Assembly (NCBI GenBank): GCA_003343995.1 | Contig: QAKE01000034.1 | Coordinates: 1 to 45,831, forward strand | Length of the DNA: 45,831 nucleotides | Origin: Bacillota bacterium | GTDB lineage: Bacteria > Bacillota > Clostridia > Christensenellales > Borkfalkiaceae | Direction: 5' to 3' | In this document: in pieces, positions 26,201 to 33,163 of the stretch | Position numbering within the stretch: position 1 is the stretch's first letter | Layout: every line of letters begins with the position of its first letter | The notes under the pieces: model-generated | Databases searched by the model: none | Told to the model about the DNA's origin: nothing | The model's input: only the letters and a program-made list of their open reading frames with translations | Position numbers and translations under genes: made by a program

Positions 26201-27712
26201 GGCGAACACGGGGTCGGTATCGGTTACGGTAATCGTCGCGGACACCGTTTCCCCCGTTTCGGGAACGGTATACGTCAATGTATAAACGCCCGCCGTTTCA
26301 AATTTATAGGAGAAGTAATCGCCTTCCTCCGCAGTGAAGAGCACTTCGTTTTCCTTGGAAATTTCCGCCTTCACCGTTACGGGGATGAGACTGTTGCTCA
26401 CCTCGGGCATTTCAAAGCGCAGGGTATTGCCCGCGCCCGCCGTCACGTCCGCAGGCATATTGACGAATGCAAATTCCGTATCGGGTTTGCGGCTGTACGC
26501 GTGCACTTTCAGCGTCGCGCTCGAAGAATGTTTGTTCGCGTCGGCAACGGTGTAGGTGATCGTGTAATCGCCCTCGACGTCCGCAGTGAATTTCGCGCCG
26601 TCGGCGTACTTGCCGTCCGCCAGCCCCGTTACGGTCACCGCGCTGCCCGCGGGATCGGTAACGGCAACGCTCACCGTTCCGGCGGCGAGGTTTTTATCCG
26701 TCATGTCGAACGCATACGGAACGGGAACGGCGACTTCGTCGCCCGTCATCACGAAAGCGGGACCTTCGGCTTTGACGGACGGACCCTTTTCATCGGTGAC
26801 CGCCGTGCCGCCGAGCGACTCCCCGTTGACGGAATACAGCATCATCTTGGCGCCGTTGCCCGTCACTTCGGTAAATTCCGCGGAAACGGTGTATTCGCCG
26901 AAGCCCGAAAGCGTGCTGCCGAAGTTCTTGCCGTCGTTGATCGTTTCGGAGAAATCCCAAACGGTGATGACCGTGCCGCGGCTGCGCACGTAAACGCTCA
27001 TTTCGTGGGCGTCGAAACCGAACACGACGGAATCGCTTTCCGCCTGCAGGGTGTCGTTGAACCACTTGAGGTTGCCGAACGTGCTGTCGAGAATATAGGT
27101 ATAAACGCCGCCGTTGTTGGCGAGTTTCGTTTCCTTATTGGCTTTATTATATTCGTGATAACGATAATATTTATTGCCCGGCTGACCGGCGGGTTCTTGG
27201 TTGCCGTCGTTGTTCCACGCCATGCGGCAGCGGTAGAAGATACCCGCCTTCACGCCGTCTTTTTCCACATATACCTGCGGCAAGGCGCGGAAATCGGAAT
27301 CGTTTTCAAACACCACTTTGAAGGCGTTCGCCGCGTCCGCCTTGTCCGTAAAGGTGAAGGTGAGCTTATTCACGCCGTATTCGGGGTGGAAACTCGAGCT
27401 CGCGTACTCGTCCGCTTCGTACTCCCTTTCGGTGAACACCCTGAAATCCGCCTCGAATTTACCGGAAAATTCGTCGACGAACGTCACGGCAGAACCGGAA
27501 TTTTCGCCGGTAAGCAAAATGCCTTTCCGATCGTCGCCGGTGTACGTTTTCGCCGCGTCGCTTTCCGCAGTGGCTGTAACGCCGTCTAGCTCGATGAGCG
27601 ACGAGATGATCGCCGGAGTTTCGTTTTCGGCGGTGATGGACATGGTGATCGCCAGTCCCCCCACGCCGAACGCCAGCATTCCGGCAAAGAGCCAATTCAG
27701 AATTTTTTTCAT
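23228..27712 (-). CDS. Large secreted modular protein with lectin-like and Ig-like domains
   Basis: The 1494-aa protein has a signal peptide (KKILNWLFAGMLAFGVGGLA) with no lipobox and no LPXTG or other anchor; it ends in a beta-strand (YVDYTVTVS). Three similar modules of about 200-270 aa (near residues 40-310, 590-830 and 1110-1330) look like beta-jelly-roll, LamG-like binding domains; each has a matching strand pair (LTFTFTDKADAANAF, KVHFTLTDTEDTNNY, ITVRMTDSLDSSVSI). Ig-like or bacterial-Ig repeats fill the gaps (GDYTITYTVADAN, GDYVIQYTSKDASGN, GTYEWTVKGVDYIG). No catalytic motif is visible. It lies directly after the permease genes, so it belongs to the uptake system and may present glycan to the binding protein. 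Domain names are by eye only. Confidence 0.7.
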   Translation of the reverse strand: MKKILNWLFAGMLAFGVGGLAITMSITAENETPAIISSLIELDGVTATAESDAAKTYTGDDRKGILLTGENSGSAVTFVDEFSGKFEADFRVFTEREYEADEYASSSFHPEYGVNKLTFTFTDKADAANAFKVVFENDSDFRALPQVYVEKDGVKAGIFYRCRMAWNNDGNQEPAGQPGNKYYRYHEYNKANKETKLANNGGVYTYILDSTFGNLKWFNDTLQAESDSVVFGFDAHEMSVYVRSRGTVITVWDFSETINDGKNFGSTLSGFGEYTVSAEFTEVTGNGAKMMLYSVNGESLGGTAVTDEKGPSVKAEGPAFVMTGDEVAVPVPYAFDMTDKNLAAGTVSVAVTDPAGSAVTVTGLADGKYADGAKFTADVEGDYTITYTVADANKHSSSATLKVHAYSRKPDTEFAFVNMPADVTAGAGNTLRFEMPEVSNSLIPVTVKAEISKENEVLFTAEEGDYFSYKFETAGVYTLTYTVPETGETVSATITVTDTDPVFAFAGEQADIYNLGAKIDIVSATANIGGNSAECYSVVEFPDGTRYQNTYFVASQVGVYRVRYYATVGGVTYSAERSFAVEIDTGSLFEEVTNAEVTAGAVSRYADDQYGTMITTTGTGTVRYTHPINFTNKTRNDAFIEFYMTPAVWNVIETRKVHFTLTDTEDTNNYITIEVRNNLDMDNMSDVKASANGQILKGLRGDVVFTQDQWGTMINHSFLKYVSTVKLVYDNETKCIYANNTLVIDLDNPLHFDTPFKGFTNGTATLTIETVETVASEVSLMVKNIDGVSLESAVIKDITGPQIIVDTQGYKELPVGAVDHPYAVFSASAYDVIDGVKNVYVNVYRKMYGINVAVPVKNGVFTPEVAGDYVIQYTSKDASGNVSTVEYPVTVLEEDGAFTLELDKTDDTTPVGAAYELPAITALSDHGNVTVTTELLGPDGKVVETSGGSFVPELVGTYEWTVKGVDYIGREREISFELDVQGNDDPVIEEVDLPKIAVAGEEMILPDFVAKDYSGGSLQTAKKSIDVTFKGVTTTLESDRAYTPEMTADDDNFLPLTITYRAETATGNKDSKSYSMIIAKTKGTIPGTETPSRPEGMSGYIMPNFFYGAGAFEVLDEAASAAGTTKPLIYRTTQSNATLQYVRPMIAQNATLSFYMRGGADSITVRMTDSLDSSVSIAFRYAKSTATDGESTLTILGDDTVYEVGGTFDTDSKEFRIAYNDNTRYLTATTPQTSANKDIGYVNTMPDGSEFTGFPSGQVYITLELGNVTENADVRIIYMGNRQSFSNTTTLDLIPPMLGTHGTYPQMVQKGDKLEILTASASDVLTNVTATVSVYAPDGTALLENQAITQTYSVDITQFGYYRVVYNIKEVSGTNSQAQTFPVYCVSNEPITIVPDVEIPSKLALNTTWTTETVPTFHVTGGVFEDTTTADDKAIIVKRVIVIDPDFVFTPIKSTAGENEVLYTFSKKGVYTVRFYAQDPDYNTTYVDYTVTVS

Positions 27713-27741
27713 GTTTTTTCTCCCTTTGCGAGGGGCGTTTG

Positions 27742-28749
27742 TCAGCCTTTCAGACCGCCGAACGCCAAACCTCCCATAATTTTATTTTTGAACAAGACGA
27801 ACGCAATCAACGTGGGTATGCTCCCCAGCACGCACGCCGCAAGCTGAACGGGTTTGAAGTTCAGCGGCGCGGTTTTGGAAAACTGCACGTCGTAAAGCGA
27901 AAACGCCACGGTGGGATATTCCGGCAGATAGATCATCGGCGTCTGCCAATCACCCCAGAACCCCATCATCTGCAACAGCAAAATGAGGAAGAAGATGTTG
28001 GATACCATGGGCATCATGATCTGGAACATCACGCGGAACTGCGAAGCGCCGTCCACCTTCGCCGCCTCGGCGAAGTCGTTGGGCACGCCCTTGAACGCCG
28101 ATTTGAAATAAAGATAGTTGCCGCCGAGGAAGGTAAACTTCATAAAGAACATGCCGAGGAAGTGCCCGTAAAGCCCCAGCGTTTTCGACATGGCGATTTC
28201 CGAAGGCAGCGCGCCGATGATGGGCAAAATCATCGTAACGATGACGATGCCGTCGATCACCTTGTTGAACGCAAAATTGAATTTGGACGCCGCATACGCC
28301 ATGATGCACGGCGCGATGGTTGCGACCACGCCGCACCCGATCAAGTAGATAAAGGAGTTCAGCAGCAGGTTTTCGAGATAGACGACCTTTTGCTCGTTCC
28401 CCGTAAACACCGTAACCTTCAGTTCCTGAAACGCGGTGATATAGTTGTCGAAGGTGACCTCCACGGGAAAGCCGAAAGAATCGACCATCCACGCGAAATC
28501 GTTTTTGAGCGACGACATCAAAATCCAGCCGTAAAGGAATAAGAGCGAAATCGAATAGATGAAGATCAGCGACCACACAACCCATGTAATCACGCTCGCC
28601 ACGGTATCCGACTTGCGTTTTCTGTTCCGCCGCATCGTCGCGGTCTGCCGTTCCGATACGGGAACGATTTCCTCTCCGACGGGAGCGCCGTCCGCAAATG
28701 CCGCGGCGGAAGAACCGAGCTGCTGCGCCTTTTTATTATGCCAAGCCAT
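27742..28749 (-). CDS. Carbohydrate ABC transporter permease, CUT1 family (MalG/LplC type)
   Basis: The 335-aa protein has a 55-residue hydrophilic N-terminal tail, then six membrane segments. The EAA loop reads EAAKVDGASQFRVMFQIMMP (about 229-248) and is the ATPase-contact motif of importer permeases. A strong AGGAGG lies 10 nt before the ATG at 28749, and the start overlaps the partner permease stop by 14 bp. With that partner and the upstream binding protein it forms an oligosaccharide importer in the cytoplasmic membrane. No ATPase gene is in this block; Gram-positive CUT1 systems commonly share an MsmX/UgpC-type ATPase encoded elsewhere. Confidence 0.92.
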   Translation of the reverse strand: MAWHNKKAQQLGSSAAAFADGAPVGEEIVPVSERQTATMRRNRKRKSDTVASVITWVVWSLIFIYSISLLFLYGWILMSSLKNDFAWMVDSFGFPVEVTFDNYITAFQELKVTVFTGNEQKVVYLENLLLNSFIYLIGCGVVATIAPCIMAYAASKFNFAFNKVIDGIVIVTMILPIIGALPSEIAMSKTLGLYGHFLGMFFMKFTFLGGNYLYFKSAFKGVPNDFAEAAKVDGASQFRVMFQIMMPMVSNIFFLILLLQMMGFWGDWQTPMIYLPEYPTVAFSLYDVQFSKTAPLNFKPVQLAACVLGSIPTLIAFVLFKNKIMGGLAFGGLKG

Positions 28750-29734
28750 ACTTCTTCTTCCTCCTTTCCTGGAATTTGGGATTATCCTCGTTCGGATCGT
28801 ATTTCTCGAAGAGATACTTCAAGGTAAACACGATGGGTGCCGCGATCAACGTGAGCAGCAAGCCGCTCGTCGCCGCAAACGGGTAATTCGCGTCCCCCGC
28901 CTTTGAACCGACGACCAAAGTAAAGAGGTAATACTGCACGGTATACATCTCCTCCGTGGGCGCCTCCGCGCCGAAGAAGGAATATATCGGAGGTCCGCCG
29001 GTAAATACCGCAACCACGCCGGTGTACAAACCGATGGTGATTACGGGATAGATCACGGGAAACACGATATGTACCAGTTCCTGCAAGAAGTTGACGCCGT
29101 CCATTCGGGAGGCCTCCAACAGCTCGACGCTGGTACGGCTCATTACGCCCGTCGTCATGATAAGCGAACCGCCGAGCGCCGTCCATAAACTGAAAAACAC
29201 CAGCACGTTAAACGAGGTGGCGGGGTTATTGAAAAGCGATCCGTCCACGTTTAACAAACCGGATATGCCGTACTCTACCAGATACTTATACCCCAAAACC
29301 GTAGCCATGCCGGAAACGATGTTCGGCAGATAGAGCACGATGCGGAAATATCCCGCGAGCGGCAGCTTTTTGTAGATAAAAAACGACGTCAGTATCGAAA
29401 GCGGCGTGATGATAATCAGCTGCAAAACGTAAAATACGATGCTGTTTTTCCAAGCAATGCCGAGCAGCGGCAGCTGCGTAAACGTCGAAATAACTTCGCT
29501 GAAATTTAAATAAGCGTACTGCCAGCCGTATACGTAAGACGTCGTACTTTGATCATACGTTTGGAAAACGAACAAAATCGAACGGAAGTTTACGCAGATA
29601 TACATCAGAATAAACTGGATCAGCGGAAGAGCGATCAAGCCCACGTAGAAGTAAAATTCCCTTCTCCGCGCGCTGTTGTTGAATATCGTTCTTCTCTGTA
29701 TCGGTTTTCCGGACGGCAATAAAATTTGTTTCAT
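28736..29734 (-). CDS. Carbohydrate ABC transporter permease, CUT1 family (MalF/LplB type)
   Basis: The 332-aa protein has six membrane segments beginning near residue 28 (FYFYVGLIALPLIQFILMYI). The cytoplasmic EAA motif EASRMDGVNFLQELVHIVFP (about 203-222) identifies an importer permease. It is the first of the permease pair, as is usual, and overlaps the second by 14 bp. The gene follows the binding-protein gene after a 90-bp gap that contains a strong hairpin. Large LplB-like permeases of this kind tend to carry complex oligosaccharides, but the cargo cannot be read from the sequence. Confidence 0.92.
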   Translation of the reverse strand: MKQILLPSGKPIQRRTIFNNSARRREFYFYVGLIALPLIQFILMYICVNFRSILFVFQTYDQSTTSYVYGWQYAYLNFSEVISTFTQLPLLGIAWKNSIVFYVLQLIIITPLSILTSFFIYKKLPLAGYFRIVLYLPNIVSGMATVLGYKYLVEYGISGLLNVDGSLFNNPATSFNVLVFFSLWTALGGSLIMTTGVMSRTSVELLEASRMDGVNFLQELVHIVFPVIYPVITIGLYTGVVAVFTGGPPIYSFFGAEAPTEEMYTVQYYLFTLVVGSKAGDANYPFAATSGLLLTLIAAPIVFTLKYLFEKYDPNEDNPKFQERRKKKYGLA

Positions 29735-29773
29735 CTTATCCTTCCTTAATTTTTCCTTAGAAAAGCGGGTCAG

Positions 29774-29805
29774 AGCCGCACGTTTTCTCGCAAAAACGTG
29801 CGGCT
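29774..29805. other. Hairpin between binding-protein and permease genes
   Basis: A 13-bp perfect stem (AGCCGCACGTTTT, 29774-29786, with 29793-29805) lies just after the binding-protein stop. The minus strand has no immediate T-run. Such structures often protect the binding-protein message and lower permease expression, giving the usual excess of binding protein. Confidence 0.6.
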
Positions 29806-29824
29806 TGCCCCCGAATTGAATCGA

Positions 29825-31468
29825 TTAGCCCAAAAGCCCCGATGCGGCGATGGCATCTTGCCACGTCGCCTCCGACACCGTCATGCCGACAAGCCAGCTG
29901 TCCACGGTGGATTTGCCGCTGTTGAACGCTTTACCGGGGTCGAAAGAACTGCCGGACGCAAACATTCTCATATATCCCATGTAGGGCACGCCCGCCGTCG
30001 TTCTGAAAAAGTCGTGCAGAGGGATTTCGTCGAACACGACCTGAGAATCCGCGTAATACTGCTGCAATTCCCTGCCGTAAGGCGTCATGCGCGCGCTGTC
30101 TTCCGAATTCATTTCGTAGATATACGGTCTGCCGGTGTTGGCAAGCCCCGTCGCCATAGACAGCATTTCGTCGGTGTGCAGGAACTGCAGGAACAAAAGA
30201 GCGCCGTCTTTCACGCCGGAATTGTTGTTCATATAGACCATGGAACGGCCGGAAGTACAGGCAACCGTGTTGTTCGTCCACGTCTGCTCGTTGCCGATGG
30301 GCAGCGGCATCACGCCGAATTCGCGTTTGCCGTAAGCGTACTTTTCATCGTATCTCGTAGCCATCGTGCTGAAAATGTTTTCCGATTCCTTTTCCCACCA
30401 CGTGCCGTCTACGAGCATCGCTACGGGGCTTTTATCCTTGTTTTCGATACTGTACAAAAATTCGTTCTGCGCGGCAAGGTTGTCCTGCGTGGTTTTGAAG
30501 GTATCTCCGGAATAATACTTCATGCCGCTGCCGCCCGTGATCACGTCGTAGGCGAACTGCAGCGCGTATTTCTTGCCTTCCTGCTCGCCGCGGAGTTTGT
30601 AAGCGGTTTGCAGCGTGATTTCCCCGAGAACGTCCTCCGTCCCCGACAGCGTGTAGTTCAGCACGGTGTCGTTATACCCTTCGTACTGCGCGAAGAGGTT
30701 CAGCAGGAAAGACGTATAATAGAAGGAAAGGTCTCCCGCCCAAGTAAAGGGGGTAACGCCGACCTGAATCATTCTGTCCATCATCGCAAAGAAATCGTCT
30801 CTCGTTACCGGCAGACCGTCGTCGTACGTGCCCGCAACGCCGTCCTGTCCGACGGATTTGGCAACTTCGGCGGTCGCGTCGCCCCTCGTCCACCAGAGCT
30901 CCTGCGGAACCGCGTCAACCCCGTAATATTCGCTCATATAAAGGGTTTTTTCGGTGAAGAGCAACTTGTCGTAAATGATCTGATAGCTCGCCTGATACCA
31001 AGGCAGCGCGTACATCTCCGTGGAGTCTTCCGCCTTGTAGTAATTCTTCAAAAACGGCGTGATTTTGTCGTAAACGCTCTCCGTTTCGTCGAATTCGGTG
31101 AGGGGCGCGGTCATCGCGGCGCCGATGTTCGCAATTTTGCCGCTGTTGATAAATTTACGGTACAGCTCGTCGCTCACATAGTCCAAAAAGAAAATATCCT
31201 GACGGTAGCTGTCGTAATTATCGTACACCATCTGTCCGTCGAACTGCTGTTTGCTCGCGTCGACGATGACCTGATACTGCGTATATTTCGCCTCAAACGC
31301 CTCATCCGCGGCGTCCAGCCAGTCTCTGCCCAGACCGCCGTTGTAAAGCGCAACGTAAATCTGCGTACGGTTCGGGTCTATCTTTTCGCCTTCGGGTTCG
31401 CGTTTGCAGCCGACGAACGCCGTGCAGGCGAGAAGGGCGGCAAGCGCCGCGCATAAGAATTTTTTCAT
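29825..31468 (-). CDS. Extracellular solute-binding lipoprotein of the carbohydrate ABC transporter
   Basis: The 547-aa protein has a lipoprotein signal peptide (KKFLCAALAALLACTAFVGC, Cys21), then a two-lobed binding-protein fold: IYVALYNGGLGRDWLDAADE, YALPWYQASYQIIYDKLLF and FGVMPLPIGN are family-like segments. The length fits the larger cluster of CUT1 binding proteins that take complex oligosaccharides. AGVAGTYDDG-like loops (NGxxGTYDDG type) are common in it. A good ribosome-binding site (GGAGG) precedes the ATG. The gene is flanked by hairpins on both sides, suggesting its message is specially protected. It catches the imported glycan fragment outside the membrane and hands it to the two permeases. 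Confidence 0.92.
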   Translation of the reverse strand: MKKFLCAALAALLACTAFVGCKREPEGEKIDPNRTQIYVALYNGGLGRDWLDAADEAFEAKYTQYQVIVDASKQQFDGQMVYDNYDSYRQDIFFLDYVSDELYRKFINSGKIANIGAAMTAPLTEFDETESVYDKITPFLKNYYKAEDSTEMYALPWYQASYQIIYDKLLFTEKTLYMSEYYGVDAVPQELWWTRGDATAEVAKSVGQDGVAGTYDDGLPVTRDDFFAMMDRMIQVGVTPFTWAGDLSFYYTSFLLNLFAQYEGYNDTVLNYTLSGTEDVLGEITLQTAYKLRGEQEGKKYALQFAYDVITGGSGMKYYSGDTFKTTQDNLAAQNEFLYSIENKDKSPVAMLVDGTWWEKESENIFSTMATRYDEKYAYGKREFGVMPLPIGNEQTWTNNTVACTSGRSMVYMNNNSGVKDGALLFLQFLHTDEMLSMATGLANTGRPYIYEMNSEDSARMTPYGRELQQYYADSQVVFDEIPLHDFFRTTAGVPYMGYMRMFASGSSFDPGKAFNSGKSTVDSWLVGMTVSEATWQDAIAASGLLG

Positions 31469-31486
31469 ATCTTTATCCTCCTGTTT

Positions 31487-31575
31487 CGGAAAACACGTTT
31501 TCCGTTTAATACTTTTTTGCCGTTAAAAGGGTTTCGGCTTTTTCTCGAAAAAGCCGAAAGAGCGGACCGCTCTTT
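31487..31575. other. Three hairpins in the leader of the binding-protein gene
   Basis: Within the 128-bp gap between the DUF1861 stop and the binding-protein start lie three perfect inverted repeats: CGGAAAAC at 31487-31494 with 31497-31504, TTTCGGCTTTTTC at 31532-31544 with 31547-31559, and AAAGAGCGG at 31557-31565 with 31567-31575. The last two share bases and could be alternative folds. None has a clean T-run in the direction of transcription. They may form a leaky terminator or attenuator, or a processing site. Confidence 0.55.
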
Positions 31576-31596
31576 GCGATGTAATCGATTCGGTTT

Positions 31597-32547
31597 TTAT
31601 TTTACGCTGCGAAAGGGATCGTCGATGACGATGTAACCTTCGCCGCAGTCGCGCAAGCCGCTGTAAATGCGCACCTTGCCGTCCTTTTCGGGCACCAGCC
31701 CCGACGTGAACGCGCAATCGCACAGCGTGGGCAGTTTGCTCGGCGTATCGGGATAACAGCTCGTCGTGCCGATAACGCGTTTTTCCACCACCTCGTGCTT
31801 TTCGAAATCCACGATATACATCATATTGATATATACGGGATATTCCACGCCTTCTCTGAAGTCGTTATAGCACTGATGCCCCACCGCGCCGACGAGGTTG
31901 TCTTTCAAATAGAACGCGTGGTTCATGCCGCCCCATTCGTCGTGACCGAACATGCCGTGAATGTATTCCGCGTTTTCGATGCGTTCGGGCGTTAAATCCT
32001 CGATCTTGTCGAGCATCACCAGCCCCACGATGGAACCGCTGCCAAACTGCTTGCGGATCTCTTCGTTGCGGGGGCGGGAGAACACGCCGATCCTTCCGTC
32101 GGGCGTCTGAAAAAGACGAATGTCCTTCATGTCGCTCGGCCCCGAGGTGTACAAACGCATCGTAAAGGGATTCATGCCCTTGCATTTGTAAAAATAAGTG
32201 GAATAATCCGCGATTTTTCCGCTGACGTAAACGACGTGCACGCCGCCGACGATCAGGTTGCCGTCGATCACCGTGATAAACGGATCTTCCACGGGCAGCG
32301 CGTCAAAGTTTTCCACTCTGTTCCAAACGCCGCTTTCTTTGTTCAGACAAAAGAGATACGTTACGGAATTCGCCCACTCCGCTCTCTTTTCCACTCTGCC
32401 GAAAATATAGCTTTCGCCTTCGTACTCAAAGGGAATGGAACAGTTATAAACGTCCCTTCCGCAGACTCCGTCGAAAGAAAGAACCTTGCTTTCGTATACC
32501 TTTTTCGTTGTTTCAAAACTTTCTCGCCTGTTCTTGATTGGCTCCAT
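31597..32547 (-). CDS. DUF1861 family five-bladed beta-propeller protein
   Basis: The 316-aa protein matches DUF1861: LSFDGVCGRDVYNCSIPFEY, IFGRVEKRAEWANS, VEDPFITVIDGNLIVGGV, MKDIRLFQTPDGRIGVFSRP, MFGHDEWGGMNHAF and IYSGLRDCGEGYIVIDDP occur in the order I know for that family. The fold is a five-bladed propeller like the GH43/GH130 group, and acidic residues lie in the usual clefts (DPF, KDIR, HDEWGG). There is no signal peptide, so it is cytoplasmic. It is the first gene of the long transporter block, directly behind two predicted AraC-type sites. Its place fits a glycosidase or glycoside phosphorylase acting on the imported sugar; the activity is not known to me. Confidence 0.75.
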   Translation of the reverse strand: MEPIKNRRESFETTKKVYESKVLSFDGVCGRDVYNCSIPFEYEGESYIFGRVEKRAEWANSVTYLFCLNKESGVWNRVENFDALPVEDPFITVIDGNLIVGGVHVVYVSGKIADYSTYFYKCKGMNPFTMRLYTSGPSDMKDIRLFQTPDGRIGVFSRPRNEEIRKQFGSGSIVGLVMLDKIEDLTPERIENAEYIHGMFGHDEWGGMNHAFYLKDNLVGAVGHQCYNDFREGVEYPVYINMMYIVDFEKHEVVEKRVIGTTSCYPDTPSKLPTLCDCAFTSGLVPEKDGKVRIYSGLRDCGEGYIVIDDPFRSVK

Positions 32548-32609
32548 CTTTGTCCTGCCTCCTATTTACACAAATAGTATCGCATAAAAAAAGGCTCTTT
32601 TCTTGTTTA

Positions 32610-32642
32610 TTTACAACATAAACTTGCATTTTTATAACATAA
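32610..32642 (-). promoter_or_regulatory. Tandem AraC-type activator sites upstream of the DUF1861-transporter block
   Basis: TTTACAACATAA (32610-32621) and TTTATAACATAA (32631-32642) are direct repeats exactly 21 bp apart. The proximal copy ends 5 bp upstream of the predicted -35 position (32604-32599, AAGAAA, a poor match) of a promoter whose -10 would be GATACT (32581-32576). A weak -35 with tandem 21-bp-spaced sites is the classic layout for AraC-family activation. Confidence 0.6.
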
Positions 32643-32971
32643 TAAATCGCAAAAAACTTGTTATTTTTCGACAAAACTCTAATCGCATCGCCTCCTTTCG
32701 CCCTTAAATTCACAAGGAATTTATTGAAAAAAACGCGCTTTGTCTTTTTTAGGAAATTTTGGCGATTTTATATTCTTACCGTGTTAGTATCCGCAAAAAT
32801 AAAATTTTTCTTCGCGGCGGCGAAAATCTTTGCAAAACTTTCCCGTTTAGCACATTTTTCTTTATTCTGCCGTAAAAAGCACAGCTATATTGCAAAATCC
32901 TTTCGTTTTTCCCTTCCGCCATTGCGCCCCTTCGGCATGAATTTTCATTTTTATAACGCCGAAAACGAAAA

Positions 32972-33007
32972 TTTATGTTATAAAAACGACAATTTACGTA
33001 TAAAAAC
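32972..33007 (+). promoter_or_regulatory. Tandem AraC-type activator sites upstream of the GH2 gene
   Basis: TTTATGTTATAAAAAC (32972-32987) and TTTACGTATAAAAAC (32993-33007) are direct repeats offset by 20-21 bp and are the reverse complement of the motif at 32610-32642, so they face the rightward gene. A TATACT -10 lies at 33034-33039; its -35 position (33011-33016, AAGACT) is weak and begins about 6 bp after the proximal repeat. Confidence 0.58.
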
Positions 33008-33163
33008 AACAAGACTATTCGCCGCGCACGGTATATACTGAAAGGGAAATCCGCCCGATTGCGATAAAATATCGTTCAAACGCGACCGCACGGCGGCGGA
33101 TGCGCCGCCGCCCTCGCGGCAAGGCGAAAATGATTAAATTTTAACGAGGAGATTAAAATTAAA

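Larger units (their letters stand above)
32548..33157. promoter_or_regulatory. 610-bp A+T-rich divergent control region
   Basis: No gene is supported here. The region is much more A+T-rich than its surroundings in its left and central parts. It carries activator-type repeat pairs near each end (32610-32642 facing left, 32972-33007 facing right). The middle (32650-32940) has poly-A/T tracts such as repeated AAAATTTT-like runs that may bend DNA. The last 120 bp before the GH2 gene (33040-33157) are G+C-rich leader with no obvious hairpin or riboswitch. Confidence 0.6.

Noticed and set aside
23459..27589. Very long open frame antisense to the 1494-aa secreted protein
   Set aside because: It is Arg/His/Val-rich with no signal, domain or ribosome-binding site. 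Codon bias of the real minus-strand gene keeps this antisense frame open; the same applies to long antisense frames opposite 10526-13525, 17218-19002, 20179-23249, 29798-31456 and 41608-43965.
27742..32547. A dedicated ABC ATPase for the sugar importer
   Set aside because: No Walker motifs occur in the block; the two ATPases at 44403-45831 are of the opp/dpp type and belong to a different operon.
32548..33157. Small ORFs in the divergent control region (for example 32658-33041)
   Set aside because: They are Phe/Lys-rich translations of A+T-rich DNA without ribosome-binding sites or recognisable domains.
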